From NCBI GenBank assembly GCA_036898135.1, contig CM072523.1, forward strand, positions 3,975,959 to 4,039,958: a stretch of DNA of 64,000 nt. The letters run 5' to 3'. Each line of letters starts with the position of its first letter. Positions within the stretch are counted from its first letter, which is position 1. This document shows positions 1 to 12,167 of the stretch, piece after piece. The translations under genes and the position numbers were made by a program. This DNA is from Oncomelania hupensis. Its lineage: Eukaryota > Mollusca > Gastropoda > Littorinimorpha > Pomatiopsidae. The notes beneath the pieces were generated by a model, which saw only the letters and a program-made list of their open reading frames with translations, ran no database searches and was not told the origin of the DNA.

Positions 1-195
1 TTTTATTTGTAAAATGTTAAATAGATTGCATCTAATACCATTACTGAAGAGAGGCAGGAAACAGTAGTAACCGTAAAAAACCCTCGGTGAAATGGCAAAT
101 GTGTGTGCCTAAGTCACATCAGTTTGATCCCTGCGGGAATCGAACTTTTGCTATAGAACACAGGCGACTAACCCACTGTGACACTAGAACATTGA
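1..195 (-). repeat. tRNA-derived SINE, family S1
   Basis: Read on the minus strand, the segment starts with a tRNA-like head: an A-box-like stretch (TCACAGTGGGTTAGTCGC) and a B box (GTTCGATTCCC). The body contains CACCGAGGG and TTTCCTGCCTC, and it ends in TAATGGTATTAGATGCAATC and an A-rich tail. The body and end align clearly with 22190-22330, so this is a dispersed family. It is a transcription-competent-looking head, not a functional tRNA gene. Confidence 0.7.
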
Positions 196-196
196 G

Positions 197-416
197 GTTT
201 AACGTCTACACCCACCATTGGCGATATGGCAGACGGGGATAACCATCCCAGGGAAAGAGGGGTAGGGACCTAAATCAGCACTGAACCACCAAAGCAATCA
301 TACTGCTAAAATGGACAGTGAAAATGGCCACTTTTTATATCGCCCACCACGGGATTCGAACCTGGGTCATCGGTGTGCCAGGCGAACGCTCTACCACTTG
401 AGCTACGGCGGTGGGC
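197..416 (-). repeat. tRNA-derived SINE, second family (S2)
   Basis: On the minus strand, 416-340 is tRNA-like. It has an A box (TAGCTCAAGTGGTAGAGCG) and a consensus B box (GGTTCGAATCC), but the acceptor and T stems do not pair properly. The 3' part ends in GTGTAGACGTTAAACCTCA, a short ending reused by other elements here (compare GACGTTAAATT near 50104). It abuts the S1 copy. Confidence 0.65.
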
Positions 417-475
417 GTGACACTAGGCCACCCCATGGTAAATATATACCTGCAGATTGCATACTCTCCTCCTTT

Positions 476-594
<119 letters not shown>

Positions 595-634
595 TCTCTC
601 TGTCTCTCTCTGTCTCTCTCTGTCTCTCTGTCTC

Positions 635-695
<61 letters not shown>
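595..695. repeat. (CTCTGT)/(CT)n microsatellite
   Basis: CT-rich simple repeat, mixed CTGT/CT at the left and pure CT at the right, directly following the AAT tract. Confidence 0.95.
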
Positions 696-699
<4 letters not shown>

Positions 700-1368
700 A
701 ACTGTTTCATTCCGGTCATATTCAATCATTTATTGATTATTCCTCTACTATTTGGGATTCTGCTGGTGGTAATGCTTTGAAGCCTTCAATTAGAATTGTA
801 AACAAGTTCTTCTTAAACACAAAATCTCTCCAGATGACTATAAATGGATCAATATTCTACTTAATTCTTACAGACAGACTAAAATTTAATAAAGGTGTTT
901 TCATGCACAAGGTCCTTTCTGGCAATATACCTTCCTATCTTTCTTCTCCTTAAAAAAAACAAACAAATCCTGCCAGATTGTCCACAAAATAAAATGTTCC
1001 AATTCCAATTGAAAACTAGTCTAGCTTATTCCGGTTCCACTTTATGGAATAACTTTCCTGAAGATCTCCGCACTCCAGGATCTAAATTCTCATCATTTAG
1101 AACACGTCTCCTAAAACACATTAAAATTAAATACACATTAATTGTTAATGTTTATGATTGATATTAACATCATTAATTTGATTTCAATTGTTTGAAAATG
1201 ATTTTATCTATTGATGACTTTGTTTATTTGTTATTGTTCTATGAGGTGAATGTAATAACATTGAGTTGTATTTAATAGTTATTGTTAAAGCCCCAAGGGC
1301 AAGATGTAAAAAAGCGCATCCAGCGCTTACTCTTTTACCCTTGCAAAATAAAATTGTTATCTTCTTCT
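696..1368 (+). mobile_element. Non-LTR retrotransposon, C-terminal fragment
   Basis: Broken frames encode the region after the RT of a LINE. The motifs LKFNKGVFMHKVLSG and, in another frame, LAYSGSTLWNNFPEDLRTP are typical of the C-terminus of jockey/CR1-like elements of marine invertebrates. A 3' UTR ends in CAAAATAAAATTGTTATC before a CT tract. Frameshifts and the missing 5' part make it a dead 5'-truncated copy. The clade is not settled. Confidence 0.65.
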
Positions 1369-1374
1369 CTCTTG

Positions 1375-1378
<4 letters not shown>

Positions 1379-1469
<91 letters not shown>
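1379..1469. repeat. (CT)n microsatellite
   Basis: About 45 pure CT units between two LINE fragments. Confidence 0.97.
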
Positions 1470-1471
<2 letters not shown>

Positions 1472-1497
1472 TCCCGCACGAAAAAGAAATCCAGACG

Positions 1498-3740
1498 ACG
1501 GACGTGGTACAGTCCCAGCAGGGAGTATCACAACCAGAATGACTACATCATGGTCAGGAAACGCTTCAGATCAAGCGTAAACATTGGCAGGACGCGTATT
1601 TTTCCAGGAGCAGACATCGGAAGTGACCACGATCTCGTGATGATGTCTTTCCGGCTTCACTTGAAGAGAGTAAACACAGCAAAGTGCACCAGACTGAAGT
1701 TCGACCTGGACAAACAGCAAGACCCGGAGGTAGCAGAAATATTTCAAGCCACAATTGGAGGGACATTTGCACCACTGCTCATTTGGGGAGCTGGTAAAGT
1801 AGATGTCAGCATCATGACCATCACCTTCAACTCAGCTTTGATAGATGCCACCACGGAGATCCTTGGCAAGCACCGCCCAAATAAGAAACCGTGGATCACA
1901 CCTGAACTTTTGGATCTGTGTGATAAACGAAGAGAGATCAAAAGGAAAAAGAACACGTCACAGAAGCTGATGCCTACCAAACAATCAACAGTGACATCCG
2001 AAAAGCATGCGCACAGCAAAGGAGAACTGGATTGAAGATCAATGCCAGGAAATAGAAAACAGTCTGGACAAGAACAACAGCAAGAAGACCTACCAGACTG
2101 TGAAACGGCTGACAAGTGTTAAACAGCCCAACGTGTCCACGATCCAAAGAAAGTTTAGAATGTGCCTTACAGAAGAACAAGAAGTCTTGGATAGATGTTC
2201 AGAGTACTGCTCTGACCTTTACAACCACACACCAAACGGAGGATCATCAGTTCTAGCGGGTCCCCAAAAAAGAGAAGAAAGAGAAATCCTCTCAATTCTC
2301 CGAGAAGAAGTTGATGCAACAGTGCACTCGCTGAAGAAGGGGAAGTCAGCGGGAGTATACAAAATACCCGCAGAATTGCTTCACGCAGGAGATGAAGCGA
2401 CGATTGACGCCCTCACCATTAGCAAGATCTGGCAGAGTGGAGAGTAGCCTACACCATGGGCCCACTCGCTTGTCATCACTCTACCCAAAAAGGGTAACCT
2501 TCAGGAGTGTGAAAATTACCGCACCATCAGCTCATCAGCCTCCCAGCAAAGTCCTCCTAAAAATAATACTCAACAGGTTGAAACCCCAAGTTGAACGCAT
2601 CATAGCTGAAGAACAAGCAGGATTAAGGGCAGGGGAAGTACCATTGAGTAGATTCTCAACCTCAGAATAATCTGCGAGAAGCACCTACAGCAACAACAAT
2701 ACCTATATCATGTGTTTGTAGACTTCAAGAAAGCGTTTGTCCGACTCTGGCATGCAGCGCTGTGGGCAACCACGAGAGTGTACAAAATCAGCCGTAACAT
2801 TATTGAAGTCATCAAAAACCTGTAGGCTACCAGTGCAATCCTCCACAACAGCGCCAACTGGTTCAGAACTACAATAGGCGTGCTTCAAAGATGCTTACTC
2901 TCTCCAACACTCTTCAACATCTTTCTGGAGCACATCATGTCAGATGCAATTGCAGATCACGACGGCACAGTCAGCATAAGGGGAAGAGAAATCTGCAACC
3001 GAATGACATTGATAGATTGGCTGGAGAGGAACAAGAATTTGAACAGCTGGTACATAGGCTTTACACCACCTCCAGATCTTCGGAAAGGACACATGTGCAG
3101 AGAAGACCAAAAAGATGACCAACAACACCAATGGCATCAACACGGACATCAAAGTCGAAGGCCAATCCCCCAACACGGTGCATAGCTTGAAATTTATTTA
3201 GGAGCCATTGTATCAGACAATGGGTCCCGACAGTAAGTCCTCTCCTGGATCGCACAAACAACTGCTGCCCTGACAAGATTGAAGTCCATTTGCAAAGACA
3301 TGACCATCAGTCTACACTCTAAGGTAAGGCTGCTGCGCTCCCTTGTCATATCCATTTTACGAAATATGGACCCCCACAGCAGACCTACAACGAAGAATAC
3401 AAAGCATGGAGATGAGGTGCTTCAGACAGACCATCGCACAAGCCATTGGACAACACGATGACATGCTCAAAGTGATGAAGAAACGGAAAATCCCATTGTA
3501 TGACCCCAACATCAGAACATCAGGCCTTGCAAATACAATCCTGCAATCACGGTGCAAGGAGGCAGAAGAAGAGGGAGACAGAAAAAGAGGTGGGAGGACA
3601 ACGTTCGAGAATGGATTTGGTTTGACACTGAGCGAAGCCATGAGAGTTAGAGAAAGATACGGAACGTCTTTAAAAAAAAAATCAACTGTGGTACACTAAC
3701 GACTCTCGAGTTACGGTATAGGATAGGATAGAATAGGCCT
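1498..3740 (+). pseudogene. RTE-like LINE copy A, degenerate
   Basis: The end of an APE-type endonuclease is readable (SREYHNQNDYIMV, then PGADIGSDHDLVMMSFRL), then a linker and RT pieces (FVDFKKAF, LSPTLFNIFLEHIMSDA). The FADD box is already mutated (NRMTLIDWL). The C-terminal SMEMRC segment follows. Many frameshifts and stops interrupt it. The 3' end runs into a short GATAG/ATAGG tail at about 3716-3738. The sequence is close to the copy at 59880-61735. RTE/BovB-like affiliation is inferred from the endonuclease-RT layout and the short-repeat tail. Confidence 0.8.
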
Positions 3741-3954
3741 CATGCGCACACCTCCTTCAGTCAACTACATCATGACATCGACACATTATCTCAACAAGCC
3801 TTTTTTGCATGTCCCCTATACCCTCAGGTTCCGGGGACACAAATTTAAATAACGAACGAAATAAAGAAACATTTAAATACAAAGAAATTGTCTGTGGGGA
3901 CAATTATGAAATGAGGATTACTTAACTTAATTTTCATTTAAAACGAGTCACCTC
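3741..3954. other. Unassigned spacer between two LINE tails
   Basis: AT-rich stretch separating the convergent 3' ends of LINE copies A and B. I see no gene or repeat here. Confidence 0.5.
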
Positions 3955-3965
3955 CCAGCTATACT

Positions 3966-4549
3966 CTCCTATCCTATCTGTCCCGTAACCCGGAGGTCGT
4001 AGGGGCACCACAGATGATGGTTTAACCAGCATACTCCATCTTTCTCTGTCCTCAGCAGCCCTGATGGCTTCGCTCAGTGTCAAACCAGTCCATTCTCGAA
4101 TGTTGTCCTCCCACCTCTAATTTCGGTCTCCCTCTTCTTCTACTTCCTTGCACTGTACCTTGCAGAATAGTTTTTGCAAGGCCTGATGATCTGGTGACGT
4201 AACCATACCATCGGAGTTTTCGTTTCTTCACCACTGTGAGCAGGTCATCGTGTTGTCCAATGGCTTGCGTGATGGTCTGTCGGACTTCGTCGTTGGTGAT
4301 GTGTTGGGTATAGGAAATGCCCAGAAGTCTTCTGTAGCACCTCATCTCCATGCTTTGTATTCTTCGTTGGAGATCTGCTGTGAGGGTCCATGCTTCGCAA
4401 GCATATAGGAAGATGGAGATGACAAGGAAGCGCAGCAGTCTTACTTTGGAAGGTAGACTGATGGTCCTGTCTTTCCAAATGGGTTTCAACCTTGTCAGGG
4501 CAGCAATTGTTTGTGCGATCCTGGAGAGGACTTCTTGTCGGGACCCTGT
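3966..4549 (-). mobile_element. RTE-like LINE copy B, 5'-truncated, with target-site duplication
   Basis: Minus-strand C-terminal part of the same LINE family: LVISIFLYACEAWTLTADLQ, then RRLLGISYTQHI, then KLRWYGYVTRSSGLAKTIL. The 3' end (left side) carries the pentanucleotide tail seen here as TCCTATCCTAT. The direct repeat CCAGCTATACT is present on both sides (3955-3965 and 4550-4560). That is the footprint expected of target-primed reverse transcription, and it defines the truncation point at 4549. Confidence 0.85.
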
Positions 4550-4560
4550 CCAGCTATACT

Positions 4561-5374
4561 AAGTTTCACAAAAATCTCATCAGTAGTTTGGGAGAAAACG
4601 TTTATCAAATTGCACTGTGTAGGCCTACATGGGCTGAAAGAAGGGGATCACGGAGTCAGGAAGGATAATCAATGTCATCTCCCCTTATAAAATCTCCCTG
4701 GTATCGCACAGCACTTGAGTACTTCCTCTATACGCGAAGTCAACAAAGTTCAAATGGTCATGTTATAGCTCATGAAAGACTGAAATAAAGTCAACACCCC
4801 AACACGCCCAGGCAGTACGGAACTTTTCTATCGATATTTATGCACGGGAGACAACACGAACACGGAGAACGGAGTGACGCAGTTGTGTCCCTTGCAACGA
4901 TAAATCCGCTGTGATATCAACAAAAGGAACACGATGAAGGTCAGGTCAATATTGCTTGCAAGTCCTGTGGCTATTCTCATGCAGTTAGGCCTATCCTACG
5001 TCGATCTGTCAACAAGTACTATAATATTCCCCGAGTCTTGTTCAATAGCTGACTATAATTGTGTTTCTTCATTCATCCATCTTTTATTCATCAATTGATG
5101 TAGTAATGCTTTTGGGTTCTTTGTTTCATTAACCCGTCCAATGGCATTTATATTTCTACAAACCAATATGTTAAAATGTCAGAGAATTTTATTTTCTTCG
5201 AATCATGTATGTTTCCTACATTATCAAAACCACTGTAAATGCTTCATTTATATAAAAAAAAAAATTAAAAATAGATTATTTAATTAAATTATTAGGAGCT
5301 CTCATTATTGATGAATGATATTATTAATAACTCTCATTATTGATGAATGAAATTATCAATATCAGTAACTCTCA
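4561..5374. other. Unassigned AT-rich region
   Basis: No ORF with protein-like composition, no tandem array and no recognisable element. The first 60 bases (AAGTTTCACAAAAATCTCATCAGTAGTTTGGGAG) resemble a sequence near 48850 and may belong to a dispersed repeat. Confidence 0.4.
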
Positions 5375-5970
5375 TTAACATTACATTACATTACATGATT
5401 ATTGCTTTAGGTCCAGCGGACTCTTACGAGCCAAATCAGGACTGGACAACCCCTGATCCGCATAAAAGATCTGCTGAAACAACCCTAGGGGTAAAACTGA
5501 AAGCTCTCCACCAGCCGGTCACTTTACAATAAAGACATCCCACGCAGGGGACGCTGAAGCAATACTCTAATTTCTCAAACCCCCGTTTACAAAAACAAAA
5601 TAGAATACAAACATCATTATAAATTATCAACAAAACACATACATATAAAATGCCTACATTGCTAAATAATAACATCATATGATCATAGGAAGCCCTAGTG
5701 ACCACCTGGCAGAAAGCGTCCAATATTCCCAAGCTGATCCAACAGACATCATACTCAAATAAGGAGTCTTGTCCCGGAAGAGTTTTCAAGAAAAAAGGTA
5801 GGTGACTGGTCTAGCGAAGAAGAAGATAGTATAACAGATTGATAGAACAGAGCAGGAATGAGAAAGAGCAAATGAGAAAGACAGCGACAGTGGGAATGTA
5901 AAGCACTAAATTTCCAGAAAGTGGAGATACTATTTATACTAAAACCCCCGGCACCCCAACGGGGGAGGGG
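5375..5970 (-). repeat. R repeat copy (583-bp retroposed family)
   Basis: Minus-oriented copy of the family defined at 47705-48287. The 3' end at the left has an ATTAC tail followed by the complement of AGTCCGCTGGACCTAAAGC. The 5' end at the right has the complement of CCGTTGGGGTGCCGGGGG. No RT or tRNA-like head is visible, so it is probably non-autonomous. Confidence 0.75.
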
Positions 5971-6524
5971 GGGGGGGTTACTAGAAAAGACAAGGTCTGA
6001 AACTCATTTGTGCGTTTTTGTACGTACACACGCACCCACCCACACACACACACACCCATACACACAGACGCACACACAATCACAGACATACTACCATATT
6101 TTAGCCTGTGCACACACGCACACACATAGCTCTGTATAGTGCATAGCTTTAAGTGAATACGCCTTTTTTTTTTCCAAACAGTCCTAGTCAGAGACTGTGT
6201 GATGATTAATGATTGACTAAGTTCAAACACATCAGTCATGTGAGTAGTTTTTAATATCGACGGAAACAATCAGGCAAACATAGCTCTGCAATTAGGAATG
6301 CTTACTATACAGTACTGGGAAAAAAAGTGGTTGCTTCCCTTATAAAGATTCCGATCTATTCATACAGTTTGTCCTTTCGGAGATCTTATTACTAGCGCAC
6401 CCACGTATGCTGTTATCATTCAAAATGGCTGCTTGTGTTGTGTAGCAAGGGTTTGCGAGTCAGTGGCCTTCGTAGCAACACTGCTATAATGGTTGATAAC
6501 ATCCAACGGACCAAGTGTAAGTAG

Positions 6525-7308
6525 CGCTTGTTGTAGTTGTTGTATATAGATTTACTGTCCCCAGACACAATAGCATAATAGGGTCTGGGTTTTCTAGTCT
6601 GATCGACTAAGATAGGGAGTCCACCGTGGGAGCGGGAAAAATTGAATCAGCATTAAGACGATAACCGTTAAAAATCTGACACGGGAAGGCAAAGGGGCAG
6701 GTCGAACTTGCTCGACACAAAACTGGTGGGCAAGAGCCATATCAAGACAGGGAGGCCCAAAGGCCTCTTCTTCTTCCTCTTCTACGGGATATGCAACCCC
6801 CGGACACATAAGCATATAGAACATATAAAAGCAGGTTAAAATTTCAGGACCACGGTAAAAGTTAATTACTTGATTATTATAAGACAATGCAATAAGATTA
6901 AAAGATTATAAATGATAAGACCCACACAAGGGCAGAGTGGACAAGAATGAACAATCACAACGATCGTAGGTATGACCCACAAAATTAATGGTAGCCAAGT
7001 CACGTGCGGTAAAAACATATATAAGCCACACGTTCTAGGCACAGCTAAATAATCTAATGTTAAGATCCCAAATACAAGGGATTACTGAGACAACCATTAA
7101 AACTAAAGGGCAATGCCAAACTGCCAATCCATATTGGTTAAACACATTCATACAAGGTATATCATAACTATCAGTCCCAAACGGGCCAAGGTCAATAAAC
7201 AAACCAACAATACATAACCATAAGAATACACACTTGGATAGATGTACGTCAAGTTAAAATATATAACAATTCATTAAAACGATTATAAGATAAAAATAGC
7301 ACAGTGCA
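6525..7308. other. Copy-1-specific insertion in the paralogous block
   Basis: About 780 bp between GTGTAAGTAG and ACCTTTCTTGTTGCATACAT. These two flanks are nearly adjacent in copy 2 (around 58130-58150). I recognise no ORF, TIR or duplication, so its nature is unknown. Confidence 0.55.
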
Positions 7309-8227
7309 ACCTTTCTTGTTGCATACATAGCAAGCTGTTTCAACCACAGGGGTGAAGTCTCGTCTTTCGTAGCACTCAATTACATACTATATATATAAAA
7401 GTTTTAACACTCACCAGCTTCCTTCAGCGACTGACCCCCCAATGTTGTTTGACTGAAATTAAGTAAATTTCTTCTTATACAGGAGATAAGGTAACAATTG
7501 AGACGAGCACGATAGTTCCGAACGCTTTCTTTTGCAAAGCATGCAATAAAAGCGTGTATTTACCTTTGATTCGATTCTATGCTGTTGCTAGAAACAAAAA
7601 AAAACTTTGCATAATGTTTATAATTTTCGTCGATCGATATTGTTGTAATTTGTAGTATCGTGGAGAACTTTGTGGTATTGGTGATTTATTATGGATCGAA
7701 TGTTCTCGGTCTTTCTGGCGTTAGATAATCGAATCTTGTAAATTCCTCAACATTCTATGACTTAAGACAATGCGTAGTTCAGGTGACGAGTTTAATTTTG
7801 ATTGGGAGTTATTGTGTCACTCTGGAATTTTCAAAGCTTCTCCAGATTGTTGAAAAACTATATAAGTAGTTCAGTCTGCTTGCTAGTAGTTATTTCTGTA
7901 GTGATTTTCGGAAAGCGATTTTGTATGCAGTTGTCGGTGTTTGCTGAATACAGTTGGAAAAGTTGGAACCCTGCCTTGTTGCTGAGTGAACAGGCTGCGT
8001 GGATAAACGAAATCGAGTTACACTTATCAAGATTCAAGCTGATCGGGGCTGAATCGACAATTGATAACGAGTAACAGTGTGATGTGCATGAAAAGCCCTA
8101 GTCTATATAGCCTAATCCCAAATCGCGTTCATACTGATAGAACATTTTTAGGATAGTCAAAATCAGGTAAGCCCTTATTAAACCTTAGTAATAGCAGTAG
8201 TACCAGCTGCTGCACCCGTAGTAAGCT

Positions 8228-8290
<63 letters not shown>
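8228..8290. repeat. (AGT)n microsatellite
   Basis: About 21 AGT units. The paralogous position at 58915-59095 is longer and more interrupted. Confidence 0.95.
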
Positions 8291-8292
<2 letters not shown>

Positions 8293-8783
8293 ATAATGGA
8301 TGTAGCAGCAAACGTTTAAGGGGAAGTTTAACTCAAGCATAGAAACGTTTGCTAAGAAAAAGGCTCAAGCCCTGCGTAATTTAGGTCAATCTAATTTAAG
8401 AAACAGGAATTCCCTAAATTACTATTTAAGTTAAGGATACCGAAATTTTTGACTCGCATGCGTGCACACTCTTTCCCCCCTACACACTCACACCACCACC
8501 ACCCCACTTGACACACCCCCTCACCCCACAAAAAAAAAAAAAAAAAAAAAAAAAAACCTAGCAGAAATAAATACAAAATTCGGAGTTTTGCATAATTATC
8601 TGTGCGAGATGCGTCCTAAATAGTTTTTAAATTATATTTTATTTTAAACACACATATTGTGCGTCTGTCCGTCTGTTCGTCCGACGCATATTGGTGCAAA
8701 ACTAGAAAGTGGCAAAGTACTCGGAACCTATGAAATCTACCACAACCAAAATGGTATGATTATATATATATATTTAAAAAAAA

Positions 8784-9238
<455 letters not shown>

Positions 9239-9241
9239 AAG

Positions 9242-9244
<3 letters not shown>

Positions 9245-9312
<68 letters not shown>
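9245..9312. repeat. (AT)n microsatellite
   Basis: About 34 AT units directly after the ATCT array. The matching place in copy 2 has only a short AT palindrome (61734-61753). Confidence 0.95.
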
Positions 9313-9314
<2 letters not shown>

Positions 9315-10037
9315 CTTCACTTCAATGTGAAGGCCACAGGGTCAACAAATGTTATTTTAAAAATGATAATTTTTCAGAAAAAGTTGACTTTTCCTCTAAA
9401 CTATTGATATTAAACAAATGATTGTTTGAGTCCTGATAGACATTAATGAGTGCTACACGGCAATGGTCGCCGATTCAGCCCCGATGCTTGAATCTTGTGT
9501 AAGTCGACGCAACCCGTTCACTCAATTACAAGGCAGGAGTCGTCATGATAAAGCTTTCCACTTTATTCAGCAAACAGCATCAACAACTACATACAACATT
9601 TATTTCCAAATGAGCCTCTCTGACAAGCAGATAGTGCGCTACTCCATAGTAAGTCATCAAAAAACTAGAAAAATTCAGAACGTTCGAGAATGAACAATCA
9701 ACCAATCAAAATTAACCTCGTCACTGGAGATATATACTGTCTTACTTCATAGATATTTTTTACAGACTTCGAGATTATAATCTTCTTTTACTAAATAGCT
9801 CTCAAAACTTCAATTAATAAACAAACATTATCCAAGATCCCTCCAGCAAACTAACCTCAAATGAAACTAAACACTGTAGTTTCAGACCTTGACCATGAAC
9901 ACAATAATTATTAGAATTCATAGTGTGCCTCTCATTTGTAGCAATGAGACGCACATACTATGCCAATTTGGTCAACTTTGATTCAAGGTCAAGGTCATTG
10001 GAGCTGTCCAAAGTAGTTTGATATTGGTACTTTAAAG

Positions 10038-10042
10038 TGACC
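10038..10042. repeat. Target-site duplication of the LTR retrotransposon (left)
   Basis: TGACC immediately before the LTR start. The same five bases follow the 3' LTR at 18596-18600. The paralogous block at about 63350 has a single AGTGACCTTTACC, which is the empty site. Confidence 0.93.
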
Positions 10043-11786
10043 TGTCACAGGGCAGCCTGTGTTGAAACCGAGTAGTAAGTGCGGGTGGGGAGTTAATGAG
10101 TTGGGGTAGTAACTGCGCGGTGTCGTATGTATGGTTATGTGCATGGAAAGCGTGATTTTTGAACAGCATAGTTTGGCCAGCCAGGTTTTGGGGAATGTGT
10201 TCACTGATAGTCAGAACAGGTTTGGCAGAGCTACGGTGTAGACCGGGTTGTTTTGTTGCTCTGGGTGTTTTGGTTGTTCTGGAAAAGTAGGGGGGGACAG
10301 TTATTAACGAATAATAGTAACTGGTTCCAAAAAGAGTATACTAGTTGGAAAAGGTGCTGTGTTTTGTAGTTTAACTCTCAGATTGGAGTGCAGCTATAAT
10401 ATAGCAAAGTTTGTGCAGTGTGGTATTTTAGTGTGAGGCATTGTCCACTAATGGAAACTATGCACTGGATTTACCCTACTTGGAGTACTGTGTTAGGCAA
10501 GCAGTGAAAGCTGGCTACAGGTATTTTACATTCGAGCCGTTGGGTAAGTGTGATGGTGATTTTCCTTTACTGTGCTAATGACCAATGGCCGGCTGTTTGG
10601 GGTGTTGAACGATAGCTGTGCGTGAGGCTGGGGGAAGTATGGTTGCACTGAAGAGAGGAAGGGTGCGACTGAAGGAGGGAGAATGAGGGAGGAGAAGGGG
10701 GGTGAAGTGTGATGAAGGTAGGATGGAAGTGGTTGCTGTTGTTGAGGTTGCGGTTGCTCAAGATGGATAATGTGTTGATGATTTCATGTATTCATTTGCA
10801 GCATTGTTCATTTCATGCATTCATAATGTCATTTAGTTTTTGAATTATGTGTGAGATTACAAGAGTCAGTGGAAGTAGTCAAGGGAAGTGAAATGAACAA
10901 CAGTGGCGCTTCCTCAAGATACAGGAATTAGTTAGTGTGTTAAGGGGGGAGAGTGTGAGGAGGGAGGGGGACAGAATCGGGTGGACTTGACATTAACAAT
11001 ACGGCAAGCATGTTGCAGGTTCGAAAGTCTTTGTTCGTCGCTCGGAAGTTCGTCGAATTCTTCAGCGCGACGACGACGACGACATCCGGTCGTTGGACCC
11101 ACATCATCATCACCACCCATTCGTCCACGTCCACGTTTGCGAACATCCTCATCGTTCCACAACCCCATCTTTCCCGCGTGATCGTGACGTCTGTTGCGGG
11201 ACCTAGCCTCGGCGTTACGAGGTAGCCGACAGGAGGAGTCAGGCCGAGAGGCGTCGACGGCGGCAGGGCCGCCGCAACTACAGCGTCATCATCACCATCA
11301 TCGTCATCGTCAGCGGCGGAGGGAGTGGCGACACCACAGCGCCTGGATTAAACAGCGACAGTCCAGCGTCAACCACAACGAGGAGGCAGCTACCTTTCGG
11401 AGGCATCAACGGGGACACCCTACTATCAGGTCGGCTCGTTCTTTATTTGTCCCCCTCTTGACACTTGCCCCCTCTGTGCCCGGACATTGGCGTTGCACAG
11501 TCGTTAGTTAGACGTGGTTGATCAGCAACCCCCGTTCATCTGACATTTCCATTTCATTGTTCATCGATCCATTGATTGTTCCATCACCATTTTTCTCGTG
11601 TCATGTGTAAATGTTGTATGTGTATGAGTGTGTGGTATGAATGAATAAATAGCTTGAAAGTTGTATATATAATTGTTGTGTTATCATCGCTTCACGTCTG
11701 CGGGAAACTGTCATTCTGTCTGGGTTGTCTGCGTGTGCAAGGTGTTTGTTTGTAGTGTCTACCCAGGGGGAGTCGTGGCAGTGACA
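10043..11786 (+). repeat. 5' LTR (1744 bp)
   Basis: Starts TGTCACAGGGCAGCC and ends GTCGTGGCAGTGACA, giving 6-bp terminal inverted repeats. Polyadenylation signal AATAAA at 11644-11649. It is long for a Gypsy LTR and contains CAT/CGA-rich stretches that give spurious small ORFs. Confidence 0.95.
11644..11649 (+). promoter_or_regulatory. LTR polyadenylation signal
   Basis: AATAAA about 140 bp before the LTR end, placing the R/U5 boundary shortly downstream. The 3' LTR equivalent is at 18453-18458, downstream of the Ginger-like insertion and intact. Confidence 0.6.
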
Positions 11787-11788
11787 TT

Positions 11789-11806
11789 TGGTGGAGATGC
11801 AGGGTA
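11789..11806 (+). promoter_or_regulatory. Candidate primer-binding site
   Basis: TGGTGGAGATGCAGGGT begins two bases after the 5' LTR, the normal place and TGG start for a tRNA primer-binding site. I cannot name the matching tRNA. Confidence 0.45.
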
Positions 11807-12167
11807 GGTGTGAGTGTGCCCAGACGTGAAGTTGTCTCGTAATTGTCTTGTGGTGTCCGAGTGTGTGAGGCGTGATTCGGTGAGAGTGTGCACCCCAGCG
11901 GGTGGTTGGAGGGAGTCAGGTCGCTGTTCAGCGGAGGCTCACAGCCGGCCTAGGTTCGACCACACGTGAGGGAGGGGGCCATTGCACTCTCCAACCGGTT
12001 CGCTACCTTGCAGGCCAGTTTCCACTGTTTGAGTGGGAGGAGGTGGGTGATAGGTAAGGAAGATAGCTTAGATAGGTAGGTTAGTATCTAAGGCTAGGGT
12101 AGGGTTAGGTAAGGTTTGTAGGACTTTGACTTGTTGTTGTTGGTTGTTGTTGCTTTCCTTAAGCAGG

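Noticed and set aside
340..416. Functional tRNA gene on the minus strand
   Set aside because: The A and B boxes are good, but the acceptor and T stems do not pair. It continues into a SINE body.
5900..8100. Possible genes in the paralogous block
   Set aside because: No frame is conserved between the two block copies. Substitutions and indels are not in multiples of three.
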